Part shown: piece by piece, positions 54,213 through 62,241 of the stretch | How the letters are laid out: each line of letters opens with the position of its first letter | Position numbering within the stretch: the first letter of the stretch is position 1 | Source: Blastopirellula marina | GTDB taxonomy: Bacteria; Planctomycetota; Planctomycetia; Pirellulales; Pirellulaceae | Length of the DNA stretch: 64,000 bases | NCBI RefSeq assembly: GCF_002967715.1 | Contig: NZ_PUIA01000068.1 | Location: 62,001-126,000, forward strand | Direction: 5' to 3' | Position numbers and translations under genes: made by a program | Notes under the pieces: model-generated | What the model was told of the DNA's origin: nothing | Databases searched by the model: none | What the model saw: only the letters and a program-made list of their open reading frames with translations

Positions 54213-54554
54213 TTAGGTTGCTTCCTTCTCAGGCTCAACCGGCTGCGGCTGTGTCTCTTCCGGAACTGGCGTTACGGTTTCCTGATCGGCGTCGGCTTTG
54301 ATTTCTTCAGCCGCTTCTTCCGTGGCTTGTTCCACCGACTCGGCCGATTCCTTAATGAACTTCTCGGTGGCTTTCACCGCCTGGTCGGTATCTTCTTTCA
54401 ACTCGACCTTGTTTAGTTCAATGGTGCTCTTGTCAGGCGAATCACTAAACGTGACCCAGCCAAACGTCAGCCCCAGACCTGCGAAGATCATCACCAGCAC
54501 GGCGATGACCGCCAGAATTCCAACAAGTGCGTTACCTTTATGTCGATTCTTCAT
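54213..54554 (-). CDS. Small membrane protein with acidic C-terminal tail
   Basis: A 113-residue protein with one helix near the N terminus (NALVGILAVIAVLVMIFAGLG) and a highly acidic, helical tail rich in Glu/Ala (EKFIKESAESVEQATEEAAE) ending Pro-rich. AAGGAAC lies 8 nt before the ATG. No family recognised. A sigma-54-type promoter is 98 bp upstream and a good terminator follows, so it is a single-gene unit in the stress cluster. Confidence 0.65.
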   Translation of the reverse strand: MKNRHKGNALVGILAVIAVLVMIFAGLGLTFGWVTFSDSPDKSTIELNKVELKEDTDQAVKATEKFIKESAESVEQATEEAAEEIKADADQETVTPVPEETQPQPVEPEKEAT

Positions 54555-54651
54555 CGTTTGGGTTCCTTGAATCAGTGGTTGATCGATTGCCCCTGGCAGT
54601 TCAACGAACCATTCCGTCGAACCCGATTACGAGCGTGGCAACACCACCAGT

Positions 54652-54667
54652 CGCACGTAGCGTGCCA
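54652..54667 (-). promoter_or_regulatory. Sigma-54-type promoter for the acidic membrane protein
   Basis: Minus strand TGGCACGCTACGTGCG has a perfect -24 part (TGGCACG) and a -12 part GTGCG in which the invariant GC is kept at the right spacing. It lies 98 bp before the start at 54554. Confidence 0.6.
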
Positions 54668-54833
54668 AGAAAAGCTGGCGACCCGAAAACCGTGCGATGT
54701 CCCACACTTTGAGACCGACAACTCCCTGCGAGCGATGTGTTTTGAATCAGTCTGATTTCGTGGCGATCAATCTCGCCTGTCTTGCCTGGCTTTCTGCATG
54801 CCAACGCCCGAATATCGCCGCGACACTAACCTT

Positions 54834-54849
54834 TGGTACGCGCTTTGCT
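54834..54849 (+). promoter_or_regulatory. Sigma-54-type promoter for the DUF3309 gene
   Basis: TGGTACGCGCTTTGCT matches TGGCACG-N4-TTGCW except one base in the -24 part. It lies 53 bp before the DUF3309 start and is divergent from the promoter at 54652-54667, with 166 bp between, enough for shared activator sites. Confidence 0.7.
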
Positions 54850-54901
54850 AATCCATTCATTGACCTGTTCAAATCAACACCCCAGTCGCAGGAGATTCCC
54901 G

Positions 54902-55057
54902 ATGGGTCTGCTAGAAATCGTCCTCTTGGTTGTTCTGATCATGATTCTGATGGGCGCGATTCCAGCCTGGCCTCATAGTCGCAGCTGGGGATATGCGCCC
55001 AGTGGCGGGATCGCCACCATCCTGATCATTGTGCTATTGCTTATCTTGCTGTTTTGA
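54902..55057 (+). CDS. DUF3309 small membrane protein
   Basis: A 51-residue protein: helix (LLEIVLLVVLIMILMGAIP), AWPHSRSWGYAPSGG, then a second helix (ATILIIVLLLILLF). WPHSRSWGYxPSG is the DUF3309 signature. GGAG lies 7 nt before the ATG at 54902; the upstream in-frame codons are not part of the family. Found with stress genes in other bacteria; function unknown. Confidence 0.9.
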   Translation: MGLLEIVLLVVLIMILMGAIPAWPHSRSWGYAPSGGIATILIIVLLLILLF

Positions 55058-55166
55058 TCAGTACCTTTTCGCCGCCCGACCTTTGCCGCGGCCATGGTCC
55101 TCGCGAGACATGGTTTCAAAATCGAGTGGAAATGGTAAGGTCATGCGACAAACAAATTGAATGAAA

Positions 55167-55217
55167 ACTAGCCAGGCGTCAGTGCTTACACGACCCAAGA
55201 GGGTCTCGCTGGCTAGT
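55167..55217. promoter_or_regulatory. Inverted repeat in front of the hybrid kinase gene
   Basis: ACTAGCCAG (55167-55175) and CTGGCTAGT (55209-55217) are perfect 9-bp arms 33 bp apart, ending 35 bp before the kinase start. This could be a regulator-binding site or a leader hairpin. Confidence 0.4.
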
Positions 55218-55251
55218 GACGGACACTAAAAGAGTTAGGTCAGAATCCCCG

Positions 55252-58200
55252 ATGTCGTTAAAACCGCCCACCGAGAAACTTTGGGACGAACGGCTACGGT
55301 CTATTCTTGACGCATCTCCTGATGCCATCATCGCAATCGACGACAACGGTGCCATCGTTGATTGGAACGCCCGGGCGAACAAGACATTCCAGTGGCCTAA
55401 AAAGCTGTCTCGACTCCGTCTGACCGACTTGTTCAAAGCCGAAGACCTACAAGAGATCATCTCGAGCATTCGGACGCTCACCGATACCGAGAACAGCGGT
55501 CAACGCCTGGAACTGGTTGCTCGCCGAGCGGATGGCAATCTGTTGCCGGTCGAACTTTCCATCAGTCGCGTATCGATCGGCGGAAAGACTTACTTCCACG
55601 CGTTCGTCCGAGACATTACCGAATGGCGCAAAGAGGAAGAACTGCACAGCCGGAAATTGCTCGAAGCCGAGCTACTTTCGCAAGCCACTTCCCACGCAGT
55701 CACCGCAGAAACATTCGCTGAATCGCTGCAGCGTCTACTAGACCTGATCTGTACGCAGATCGAATGGCCCTTTGGTCATGTCTGGATGCCGTACGATTCC
55801 GGACTGATGCTTTCTTCTTCCCACATCTGGCACGCCGAGCCTGGGTACGATATCTCCGACTTCGTCTCGAAGACCCAATCAACCCATTTTCGCTACGGCG
55901 AAGGGCTGCCTGGTACGATCTGGAAACGTCGTGAACCCGTTTGGATGGTGGAATCGGAAATTACGGAGATGATCCGTATGAAGTCGTACCACGGCATCCC
56001 TATCCGCAGTGCGTTCGGCTTTCCCGTTATCGCCGACGGCGATGTCGTCACCATTCTCGAATTCTTTCATACCGAAAAGGTCGAGCAAGACAGGGCCCTT
56101 CTCGATATCGTCCGGCGCGTGGGGGAAGAGATGGGCAAGATCGCCCAGTCGCGGCGGTTCGAACAACAGCGGGCCCGCCTGGCCGCGATCGTCAATTCCT
56201 CGTACGACGCGATCATCGGCAAATCGCTCGATGGCCGCATCACCAGCTGGAACTACGGGGCGGAACTCGTCTATGGTTACAGCGCGGAAGAAGCCGTTGG
56301 GCGAATGTCGGAGTTGATTCTTCCCGATGATCAAGAGATCGAAGAGCCGGAAATCCTGGAAGCCGTCTCGCTGGGACGGCGCTTGGAAGAATTCGAAACC
56401 ACTCGCGTTCGCAAGGATGGCCGCAAAATCGCCGTCAGCGTGACCATGTCGCCGGTGATCGACTCGACCGGTCAGGTTGTCGGCTCGTCCACCATCGAGC
56501 GCGACATCACCGAGCGCCGCCGGGCCGAAGAAGAGCTCCAGCGTGCCCGCGACTCGGCCATTCGCGCTAGTCGCACGCGGGCCGAGTTCCTGGCAAATGT
56601 CAGCCACGAACTGCGCACCCCCATGAACGCGATCATCGGCATGACCTCAATGGCCTTGGATGAAGAGTTGACGCCGCAGCTACGCGATTATTTGACCACC
56701 GCCAACGACTCGGCCCACTCGCTGCTGACGCTATTGAACGACATTCTCGATTTCTCGAAACTCGAATCTGGCAAGTTCTCGATCATCAAAGAGAACTTCA
56801 ACCTGGCCGATGTTGTCGAGGAATCGATCAAAACTCTTTCGAGCTCGGCATTTGCCAAGGGGCTGGAACTGGTCTGCCGCATTCCCCGCGACTTGCCGCG
56901 CGAGGTCATCGGCGACGGCATTCGCCTGCGTCAGATCCTGACCAACTTGATCAGCAACGCCATCAAGTTCACCGAACAAGGGGAAATTGTCGTGGCGGTG
57001 GAAGTGGTTCGTATCTGGCCCGATGAAGCCCGCTTCCGCTTCACCGTCCGCGATACGGGGATTGGCATTCCCGTCGAGGAACAGCAGCGGATCCTGGAAC
57101 CATTCACCCAGGTCGATTCCTCGTCGACCCGCATTCACGGCGGTACTGGCCTGGGTCTGGCCATCAGTTCCGAGCTCCTGCGGATGATGGGAGGCCGCCT
57201 GTCGCTACAAAGTGAAGTCGGCCAAGGCAGCGATTTTTCGTTTCGTCTTTCGTTCGATCTGCCAGTCAGTCAGAACATGGATACGATCGATTCGCTACCG
57301 TTCGACAAGCTGCGCGAGTTGCCGGTATTGGTCGTCGACGACAACGCCACCAACCGCAAGATCATTGCCGAAACACTGACCACCTGGGGCATGAATCCGA
57401 TCACCGCCAACGATGCCCAACAGGCCATCGGCATCTTGCGGCAAAACCTCGAAAACAACATGTCGTTTCCGCTGATCATTGTCGATGCCCTGATGCCGGG
57501 CATGGACGGCTACGAGCTTTCTCGGGAAGTCCGCAAGCTGCGTCCTGAATCGGAATCGCCGGTCATCTTGATGGTCTCTTCCGCCGATCGCAAAGAGTTC
57601 CGCGAAAATGAAGCCTCGACCCAGATTGCCGCGTTTGTTCAAAAGCCGGTCACGCAAACAGACCTGATTCGCTCGATCCTGCGAGCGATGCGACTCACAG
57701 CACCGCAGTCTCCCCCACCGCCATCGGCAGTAGGAAGCGCACAACCACTGGCCTCCTTGTCGGTGCTTTTGGCCGAAGATACTCCGGCCAATCAAAAGGT
57801 GGTCACTACGATGCTCAAAAAGCGAGGGCACAGCGTGACCGTCGCCCAGAACGGACGTGAAGCGGTCGAACTGTTCAAGCAGCAGTCCTTCGACGTGGTC
57901 CTGATGGACGTCCAGATGCCGATTCTCGATGGGTTTCAAGCCACCAGCGTGATCCGCGCCCTGGAACGTGGCACTGACAGCATCACGCCGATCATCGCCA
58001 TGACCGCCCATGCCATGCGGGGCGATCGCGAAAAGTGCCTAGAAGCCGGCATGGATGCCTACGTCTCGAAACCACTCGACGTGAAGCAGTTGCTAGGTCT
58101 GATTGAAAGCGTAGCCGAAGACCGCTCTACCGCTTCCAGCAACGGACACGAATACGAGCAGGAACCGGACGAACACTTCGGCTCGAACTCGACCCCGATC

Positions 58201-58527
58201 ATCGATTACGCCGGTGCCATGAAGCGCCTGGGGAACGATGCGGAACTATTCCAGGATTTCATCGTCTATTACGACGAAGATGCCAAACAGCTTGTCCGAG
58301 AGATCGAGCAGGCGATTCAATCGAAAGTGTCCGGTGATCTGCATCGGGCAGCCCATAATTTGAAAGGGCTCGCTTCAAATCTCGGTGCCCAGCGCGTCGT
58401 CAACGCCGCGTACAGCCTGGAACGCATCGGCAAGCATGACGAACTGGACAAGGCTACCGACGCCTTGCAGCTGCTCAAGAGCGAGATGGAACGCCTCGAC
58501 AAGGCGCTGCAAAACTATCGTCCTTAA
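55252..58527 (+). CDS. Hybrid sensor histidine kinase (PAS-GAF-PAS-HisKA-HATPase-REC-REC-HPt)
   Basis: A 1091-residue soluble kinase; ATG at 55252 preferred, GTG at 55216 possible. Order: PAS (about 10-130, DASPDAIIAIDDNGAIVDWN), GAF (150-305), PAS (315-435, VNSSYDAIIGKSLDGRITSWN), HisKA with phospho-His in FLANVSHELRTPMNAIIGM, HATPase (N box NLISNAIKFTEQ, G boxes DTGIGIP and GGTGLGLAIS), first receiver (VDALMPGMDGYEL), second receiver (LMDVQMPILDGFQ) and an HPt domain with phospho-His in HRAAHNLKGLASNLGA. No membrane segment, so it senses a cytoplasmic signal. Ending in HPt, it can pass phosphate to a separate receiver; the NtrC-type regulator at 59618-61066 is the obvious partner by position. 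Confidence 0.92.
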   Translation: MSLKPPTEKLWDERLRSILDASPDAIIAIDDNGAIVDWNARANKTFQWPKKLSRLRLTDLFKAEDLQEIISSIRTLTDTENSGQRLELVARRADGNLLPVELSISRVSIGGKTYFHAFVRDITEWRKEEELHSRKLLEAELLSQATSHAVTAETFAESLQRLLDLICTQIEWPFGHVWMPYDSGLMLSSSHIWHAEPGYDISDFVSKTQSTHFRYGEGLPGTIWKRREPVWMVESEITEMIRMKSYHGIPIRSAFGFPVIADGDVVTILEFFHTEKVEQDRALLDIVRRVGEEMGKIAQSRRFEQQRARLAAIVNSSYDAIIGKSLDGRITSWNYGAELVYGYSAEEAVGRMSELILPDDQEIEEPEILEAVSLGRRLEEFETTRVRKDGRKIAVSVTMSPVIDSTGQVVGSSTIERDITERRRAEEELQRARDSAIRASRTRAEFLANVSHELRTPMNAIIGMTSMALDEELTPQLRDYLTTANDSAHSLLTLLNDILDFSKLESGKFSIIKENFNLADVVEESIKTLSSSAFAKGLELVCRIPRDLPREVIGDGIRLRQILTNLISNAIKFTEQGEIVVAVEVVRIWPDEARFRFTVRDTGIGIPVEEQQRILEPFTQVDSSSTRIHGGTGLGLAISSELLRMMGGRLSLQSEVGQGSDFSFRLSFDLPVSQNMDTIDSLPFDKLRELPVLVVDDNATNRKIIAETLTTWGMNPITANDAQQAIGILRQNLENNMSFPLIIVDALMPGMDGYELSREVRKLRPESESPVILMVSSADRKEFRENEASTQIAAFVQKPVTQTDLIRSILRAMRLTAPQSPPPPSAVGSAQPLASLSVLLAEDTPANQKVVTTMLKKRGHSVTVAQNGREAVELFKQQSFDVVLMDVQMPILDGFQATSVIRALERGTDSITPIIAMTAHAMRGDREKCLEAGMDAYVSKPLDVKQLLGLIESVAEDRSTASSNGHEYEQEPDEHFGSNSTPIIDYAGAMKRLGNDAELFQDFIVYYDEDAKQLVREIEQAIQSKVSGDLHRAAHNLKGLASNLGAQRVVNAAYSLERIGKHDELDKATDALQLLKSEMERLDKALQNYRP

Positions 58528-58677
58528 ACGGGCCTCTTCTCTTTTGGTTCGTCCCAGACCAATGCCAGCTTCTTCTGGAGCGATCTTGACCAGGTGTTGG
58601 CATAAGGGCCCTTCAAGAGGGCCAAAATCGTGCTTTGAAGCCTGTTTTCGGCATCTGACTGCCGTAAAAAACGGAAT

Positions 58678-58693
58678 TGGCACGCTATCTGCA
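58678..58693 (+). promoter_or_regulatory. Sigma-54-type promoter for the DUF1328 gene
   Basis: TGGCACGCTATCTGCA matches TGGCACG-N4-TTGCA except for one base (C for T) in the -12 part. It lies 93 bp before the DUF1328 start. Confidence 0.75.
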
Positions 58694-58785
58694 ATTAGTG
58701 TTTGGCAGAACGAAGTCGACATGAGATTCACAACTTTGTCGACTTTCCAAAAATCAATCACTTCCTCCAGATAAGGAATCGAGCC

Positions 58786-58956
58786 ATGTTAAGTTGGGCC
58801 ATTATGTTTCTCGTGATCGCACTGATTGCCGCTGCTCTTGGTTTTGGCGGTGTTGCTGGTGCGGCCACTGGTATCGCGAAGATTCTGTTTTTCGTGTTCC
58901 TCGTTTTGTTCCTGATCAGCCTGGTATCAGGTGCCGTACGTCGCCCTGTTGCCTAG
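58786..58956 (+). CDS. DUF1328 (YtjA-type) small membrane protein
   Basis: A 56-residue protein with two helices: [22 protein letters not shown] and [17 protein letters not shown]. The MLSWAIxFLVxALIAAxLGFGG...AAGIAKILF pattern is the DUF1328 signature. AAGGA lies 8 nt before the ATG. Widely co-induced with stress genes. The helical protein gene follows 164 bp downstream and may be cotranscribed. Confidence 0.93.
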   Translation: MLSWAIMFLVIALIAAALGFGGVAGAATGIAKILFFVFLVLFLISLVSGAVRRPVA

Positions 58957-59120
58957 AATGTAAATGAATCGGGAGGGTTGATGTGCCAGCCCTCCCGAGC
59001 CACCCGGCGTTACTTTCACACGGGGCAATCTTTCCTAGGAGCCAACAACCCGCACCGCAAAACGAGGCGGACTCGGTTTGTCGCGGACAAAACTATTTGC
59101 ACTCATAGAGCGAGATCATC

Positions 59121-59621
59121 ATGGAAATGTACGCGAACAACAGCAATGACATTCCGCCGATTGTCGCGGAGGTTATTCAAGGTCTGCACGAGTTTCAGAT
59201 GGTGCTCGTCGATTCGGCCGGCAAGGTCAGCGATACCAATGTCGCCAGGCAACTATACTCGCTGGCCCAAGAACACAGCGAAGTCGAACGGCAACTACGT
59301 CAGATGGCTGGCACCCCCAGGCCGGAAGCTTCCCGCGAGCCTTCCCCGTTTTTGAATCAAATCTATACCCTGGGAGCACGCCTGCGTTCGCTGGGCGATT
59401 TCTCGAAGTCCCAGTTCCTACTGTGCGAGATCATTCAGACCGAAGATCGCATGATCCGTCGTTTTCATGTTCTGATCGAACAAATCACCGACATCAAATG
59501 GCGTCGCCGCCTGGCACGCCAGCTCGATCACCTGCTGGACGTGCGCGAGAACTTAAGCCGTTTCGGCAAATGCACCACACCACACGAGAACGGTCGCCGG
59601 TCGACGATGCCTTCCAACTAG
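59121..59621 (+). CDS. Helical protein related to PA2169/ferritin-like four-helix proteins
   Basis: A 166-residue all-helical, charged protein (VIQGLHEFQMVLVDSAGKV; QLYSLAQEHSEVERQLRQM; EIIQTEDRMIRRFHVLIEQI). The pattern of four long helices and its place in the cluster recall the PA2169-type protein at 53455, but I cannot show homology by eye. The 3' end overlaps the convergent regulator gene by 4 bp. I see no separate sigma-54 site in the 164-bp gap, so it may be read from the DUF1328 promoter. Confidence 0.6.
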   Translation: MEMYANNSNDIPPIVAEVIQGLHEFQMVLVDSAGKVSDTNVARQLYSLAQEHSEVERQLRQMAGTPRPEASREPSPFLNQIYTLGARLRSLGDFSKSQFLLCEIIQTEDRMIRRFHVLIEQITDIKWRRRLARQLDHLLDVRENLSRFGKCTTPHENGRRSTMPSN

Positions 59622-61066
59622 TCGTCGGAATTGATCACGTGGTCGATCGAAATATTGAGCGATCGAATCTTGTTCCGCAGGCTACCTCGGGTAATCCCCA
59701 GGCGTTCAGCCGCTTTCGACTGATTCCCTTCGGTGACGGTCAGCACCCGCGTCAGTAGCTGACGTTCCATCCACTCGAGCGCTTCGGCATACATCTCGGT
59801 CGAATCCGAAGACTCGAGCGTCCGCAGAAACTTGTTGAAATCCGCGCCGGCTTCGGTCGCGTTATCTTCGGCAGGAATTGGTGTTTGCGCTGAACCGTTC
59901 TCGTGCAGCTCCGACGGAAAGAACTCTGGCACCAGCACCGGCCCCATCGCCATCAGCATCGCTTTCCGCAGCACGGCCTGCAGTTCGCGGATGTTGCCCG
60001 GCCACGAGTACTCTAGCAGCAAATCAACCGCATCGTCCGAGATGCCAGAGACCTGCTTGTTGAGCGACTTATTGAAACGCGACAGGAAGTGTTCCAGCAG
60101 CAGCCGAACGTCGTCTCCCCGCTCGCGCAGCGGTGGCAGGTTGATCTGAAACGTATTGAGCCGGTGATAAAGATCGAGCCGGAACTCGCCATCTTCGATC
60201 ATCTGTTCCAGGTCGCGATTGGTCGCCGAGATAATACGAACGTCGGTTTCGATCGTCTCGGTACCACCCACGCGTTCAAACTTCTGTTCCTGCAGCAGCC
60301 GCAAGACCTTGCTTTGGGTGGAAGGAGACATGTCCCCGATTTCATCGAGGAAGATCGTCCCGCCGTTGCACTGCTCGAACTTACCGATATGTCGCCGGTC
60401 GGCCCCGGTGAACGCACCCTTTTCGTGACCGAACAGTTCGCTTTCCAGCAAGGTATCCGATAGCGCCGCGCAGTTGATTGCCATAAAGCATTCGCTCTGG
60501 CGGGAACTGTGATGATAAATGGCCCGGGCAATAAGCTCTTTACCCGTGCCACTTTCACCCAAGATCAGCACGGCGACATCCTGGGGTGCCACGCGGCCGA
60601 TCTTCTTGTACACGTCCAGCATCCCCTGGCTGCGACCAACCAGCAGGTCTCCCTTTTCCGGAGTCGAGGCCGCTTCCTGCATATGGACGGGCGACTGCAT
60701 CAGCCGCCGCGTTTCGAAGGCCCGCTCGACCAGGTCTTGAATGTCTTGTTTGTTGAGCGGCTTGAGGAGGTAATCGTACGCCCCCCGCGACATGGCCTGA
60801 ATGGCCGTATCGCTGTCGTTCATGGCGGTAATAAAGATGATCGGCAGCTTCGGATCGAGGTGGCGAATCTGGGTGGCGATTTCCAGCCCGTTGGCCTCGT
60901 GCAGCATGATATCCAACAGCAACGCGTCGGGACTTTCATTGCGAATTATCCCGAGACCGTCATCCGCGGTACTGCAAGAGAGTACCGAAACGTCCATTCC
61001 TTCGAACGTCTTCTCGACCAACCGATGGACCGATCGGTCATCATCGATCACAAGCAATTTTGGCAT
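59618..61066 (-). CDS. Sigma-54-dependent response regulator (NtrC family)
   Basis: A 482-residue regulator from the ATG at 61066 (AGGAG 8 nt upstream; earlier in-frame codons are not part of the fold). Receiver with phospho-acceptor Asp52 (LLLDIML), AAA+ domain with Walker A GESGTGKE, the sigma-54 contact loop GAFTGAD, Walker B GGTIFLDEIGDM and arginine fingers region, and a Fis-type helix-turn-helix at the C terminus (NQSKAAERLGITRGSLRNKI). It activates sigma-54 promoters after phosphorylation. Flanking genes carry sigma-54-type promoters, and the hybrid kinase two genes away is the likely phosphate donor. Confidence 0.93.
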   Translation of the reverse strand: MPKLLVIDDDRSVHRLVEKTFEGMDVSVLSCSTADDGLGIIRNESPDALLLDIMLHEANGLEIATQIRHLDPKLPIIFITAMNDSDTAIQAMSRGAYDYLLKPLNKQDIQDLVERAFETRRLMQSPVHMQEAASTPEKGDLLVGRSQGMLDVYKKIGRVAPQDVAVLILGESGTGKELIARAIYHHSSRQSECFMAINCAALSDTLLESELFGHEKGAFTGADRRHIGKFEQCNGGTIFLDEIGDMSPSTQSKVLRLLQEQKFERVGGTETIETDVRIISATNRDLEQMIEDGEFRLDLYHRLNTFQINLPPLRERGDDVRLLLEHFLSRFNKSLNKQVSGISDDAVDLLLEYSWPGNIRELQAVLRKAMLMAMGPVLVPEFFPSELHENGSAQTPIPAEDNATEAGADFNKFLRTLESSDSTEMYAEALEWMERQLLTRVLTVTEGNQSKAAERLGITRGSLRNKIRSLNISIDHVINSDD

Positions 61067-61503
61067 TAAGGGGCTCCTGGCCTTGGCTTTGCCTAACCGG
61101 TGATGAAAGGTCTGAAATCCGGTAAAAATCGCACTATTATTAGAGCGATCAAACCGTGAACCTTCAAGCACTTAGGCGTTACTAAGATGCTCATCATGTC
61201 CGAGGGGAAGGGTTGCCAATCGCCCATGGCGATCGATCAGCGGCCAGCCCATCCCCGATTTGGGCCACGTCCCCGAAAACATCACGTACTGAGACTTGAT
61301 AAACGAATCACGTTAAAAGCTGTTCGTTTCAAGTTATATCGAATCTTTCTATAGCAAGATCATATCGCAGGAATCCGCGAATAGCCAAGTCCCCCACTCA
61401 TTTCCGTGCCGCTTGGCATGAAATTTTCATTCCCTGGTAGTTGTTCCCGCTAGACGATCGGGATGGGTCCGCCCTTCCCCCAACAACCAGGAGAATAACC
61501 CCC
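61067..61503. promoter_or_regulatory. Divergent region between the NtrC-type regulator and dps
   Basis: About 440 bp with no gene. It contains the sigma-54-like element for dps (61414-61429), and should contain the regulator gene promoter in its left part, where I see no sigma-54 element. Confidence 0.5.
61414..61429 (+). promoter_or_regulatory. Sigma-54-like promoter for dps
   Basis: TGGCATGAAATTTTCA keeps the -24 GG and most of TGGCACG but has TTTCA in place of TTGCA, so one of the two invariant -12 bases is changed. It is 75 bp before the dps start. Weakest of the five sites. Confidence 0.45.
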
Positions 61504-61974
61504 ATGGAATTCAAACGACACGTACTCGCGGAAGAGAAAGCCAAGCCTACCGCGAAAGAGCTCCAGAAGAACCTGATTGCCTTGATCGATCTTTCTTTGC
61601 TCCTCAAGCAAGCCCACTGGAACGTCGTTGGGAAAAACTTCCGCGCCGTGCACCTGCAGCTCGACGAGATCTTGCTGACAACCCGCGAGGGGACCGACGA
61701 GGTGGCCGAGCGAATGGTCATGATCGGCTTTTCCCCCGATGGCCGCAGCGCAACGGTCGCGCAGGAAACGCCCCTGGCCGCGTATGCCAACGGCTTTGTC
61801 GGCATCGACGCCACCGTCAAGGCCGTCGCCGATGCCTTGGCCACCACCATCGGCGAACTTCGCAGCTCGATCGAAACACTCGACGACCTCGACCTGGTCA
61901 GCCAGGACCTGTTGATCGCCATCTCCAGCCAGTTGGAAAAACACCTGTGGATGGTTCAGGCGCAGGAAGAATAA
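61504..61974 (+). CDS. dps: Dps family DNA-binding ferritin-like protein
   Basis: A 156-residue Dps: dodecameric mini-ferritin that oxidises Fe(II) with peroxide, stores iron and can coat DNA. Ferroxidase ligands keep the spacing of E. coli Dps: His38, His50, Asp54, Asp65, Glu69 (HWNVVGKNFRAVHLQLDE...TDEVAER). The basic N terminus (EFKRHVLAEEKAKPTAKE) could bind DNA. AGGAGA precedes the ATG at 61504. Single gene with a strong terminator after it. Confidence 0.93.
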   Translation: MEFKRHVLAEEKAKPTAKELQKNLIALIDLSLLLKQAHWNVVGKNFRAVHLQLDEILLTTREGTDEVAERMVMIGFSPDGRSATVAQETPLAAYANGFVGIDATVKAVADALATTIGELRSSIETLDDLDLVSQDLLIAISSQLEKHLWMVQAQEE

Positions 61975-62002
61975 ACCTGTCCTCAACAATCCCAAGCCTC
62001 GA

Positions 62003-62049
62003 GCACGCCGATGCCGGTCATCTCCCTCCCGGCGTCGGCGTGCTTTTGT
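62003..62049 (+). terminator. Rho-independent terminator of dps
   Basis: AGCACGCCGATGCCGG pairs with CCGGCGTCGGCGTGCT (a near-perfect 16-bp stem) followed by TTTTGT, 29 bp after the dps stop. Confidence 0.9.
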
Positions 62050-62241
62050 ATCGAAATCGCTTCGAGAAAACGAATCGCTCCACGCCCGGCATCCGCGCGA
62101 TCTCCCAGCCCCTACAATCGCTCCCAATCGTCGAAATCTTCAGAATTGGACTTGCCTCTTCTGGTGGGGTGGGTCCAAACTTCAACCTATGCTAGAACTC
62201 ACGCAGTTCCCCTCTTCGTCTCTGCTACCAGGAATCTGGCG

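Noticed and set aside
59086-59108. CGGACAAAACTATTTGCA before the helical protein gene as a sigma-54 promoter
   Set aside because: GG and GC are 14 bp apart rather than 12.
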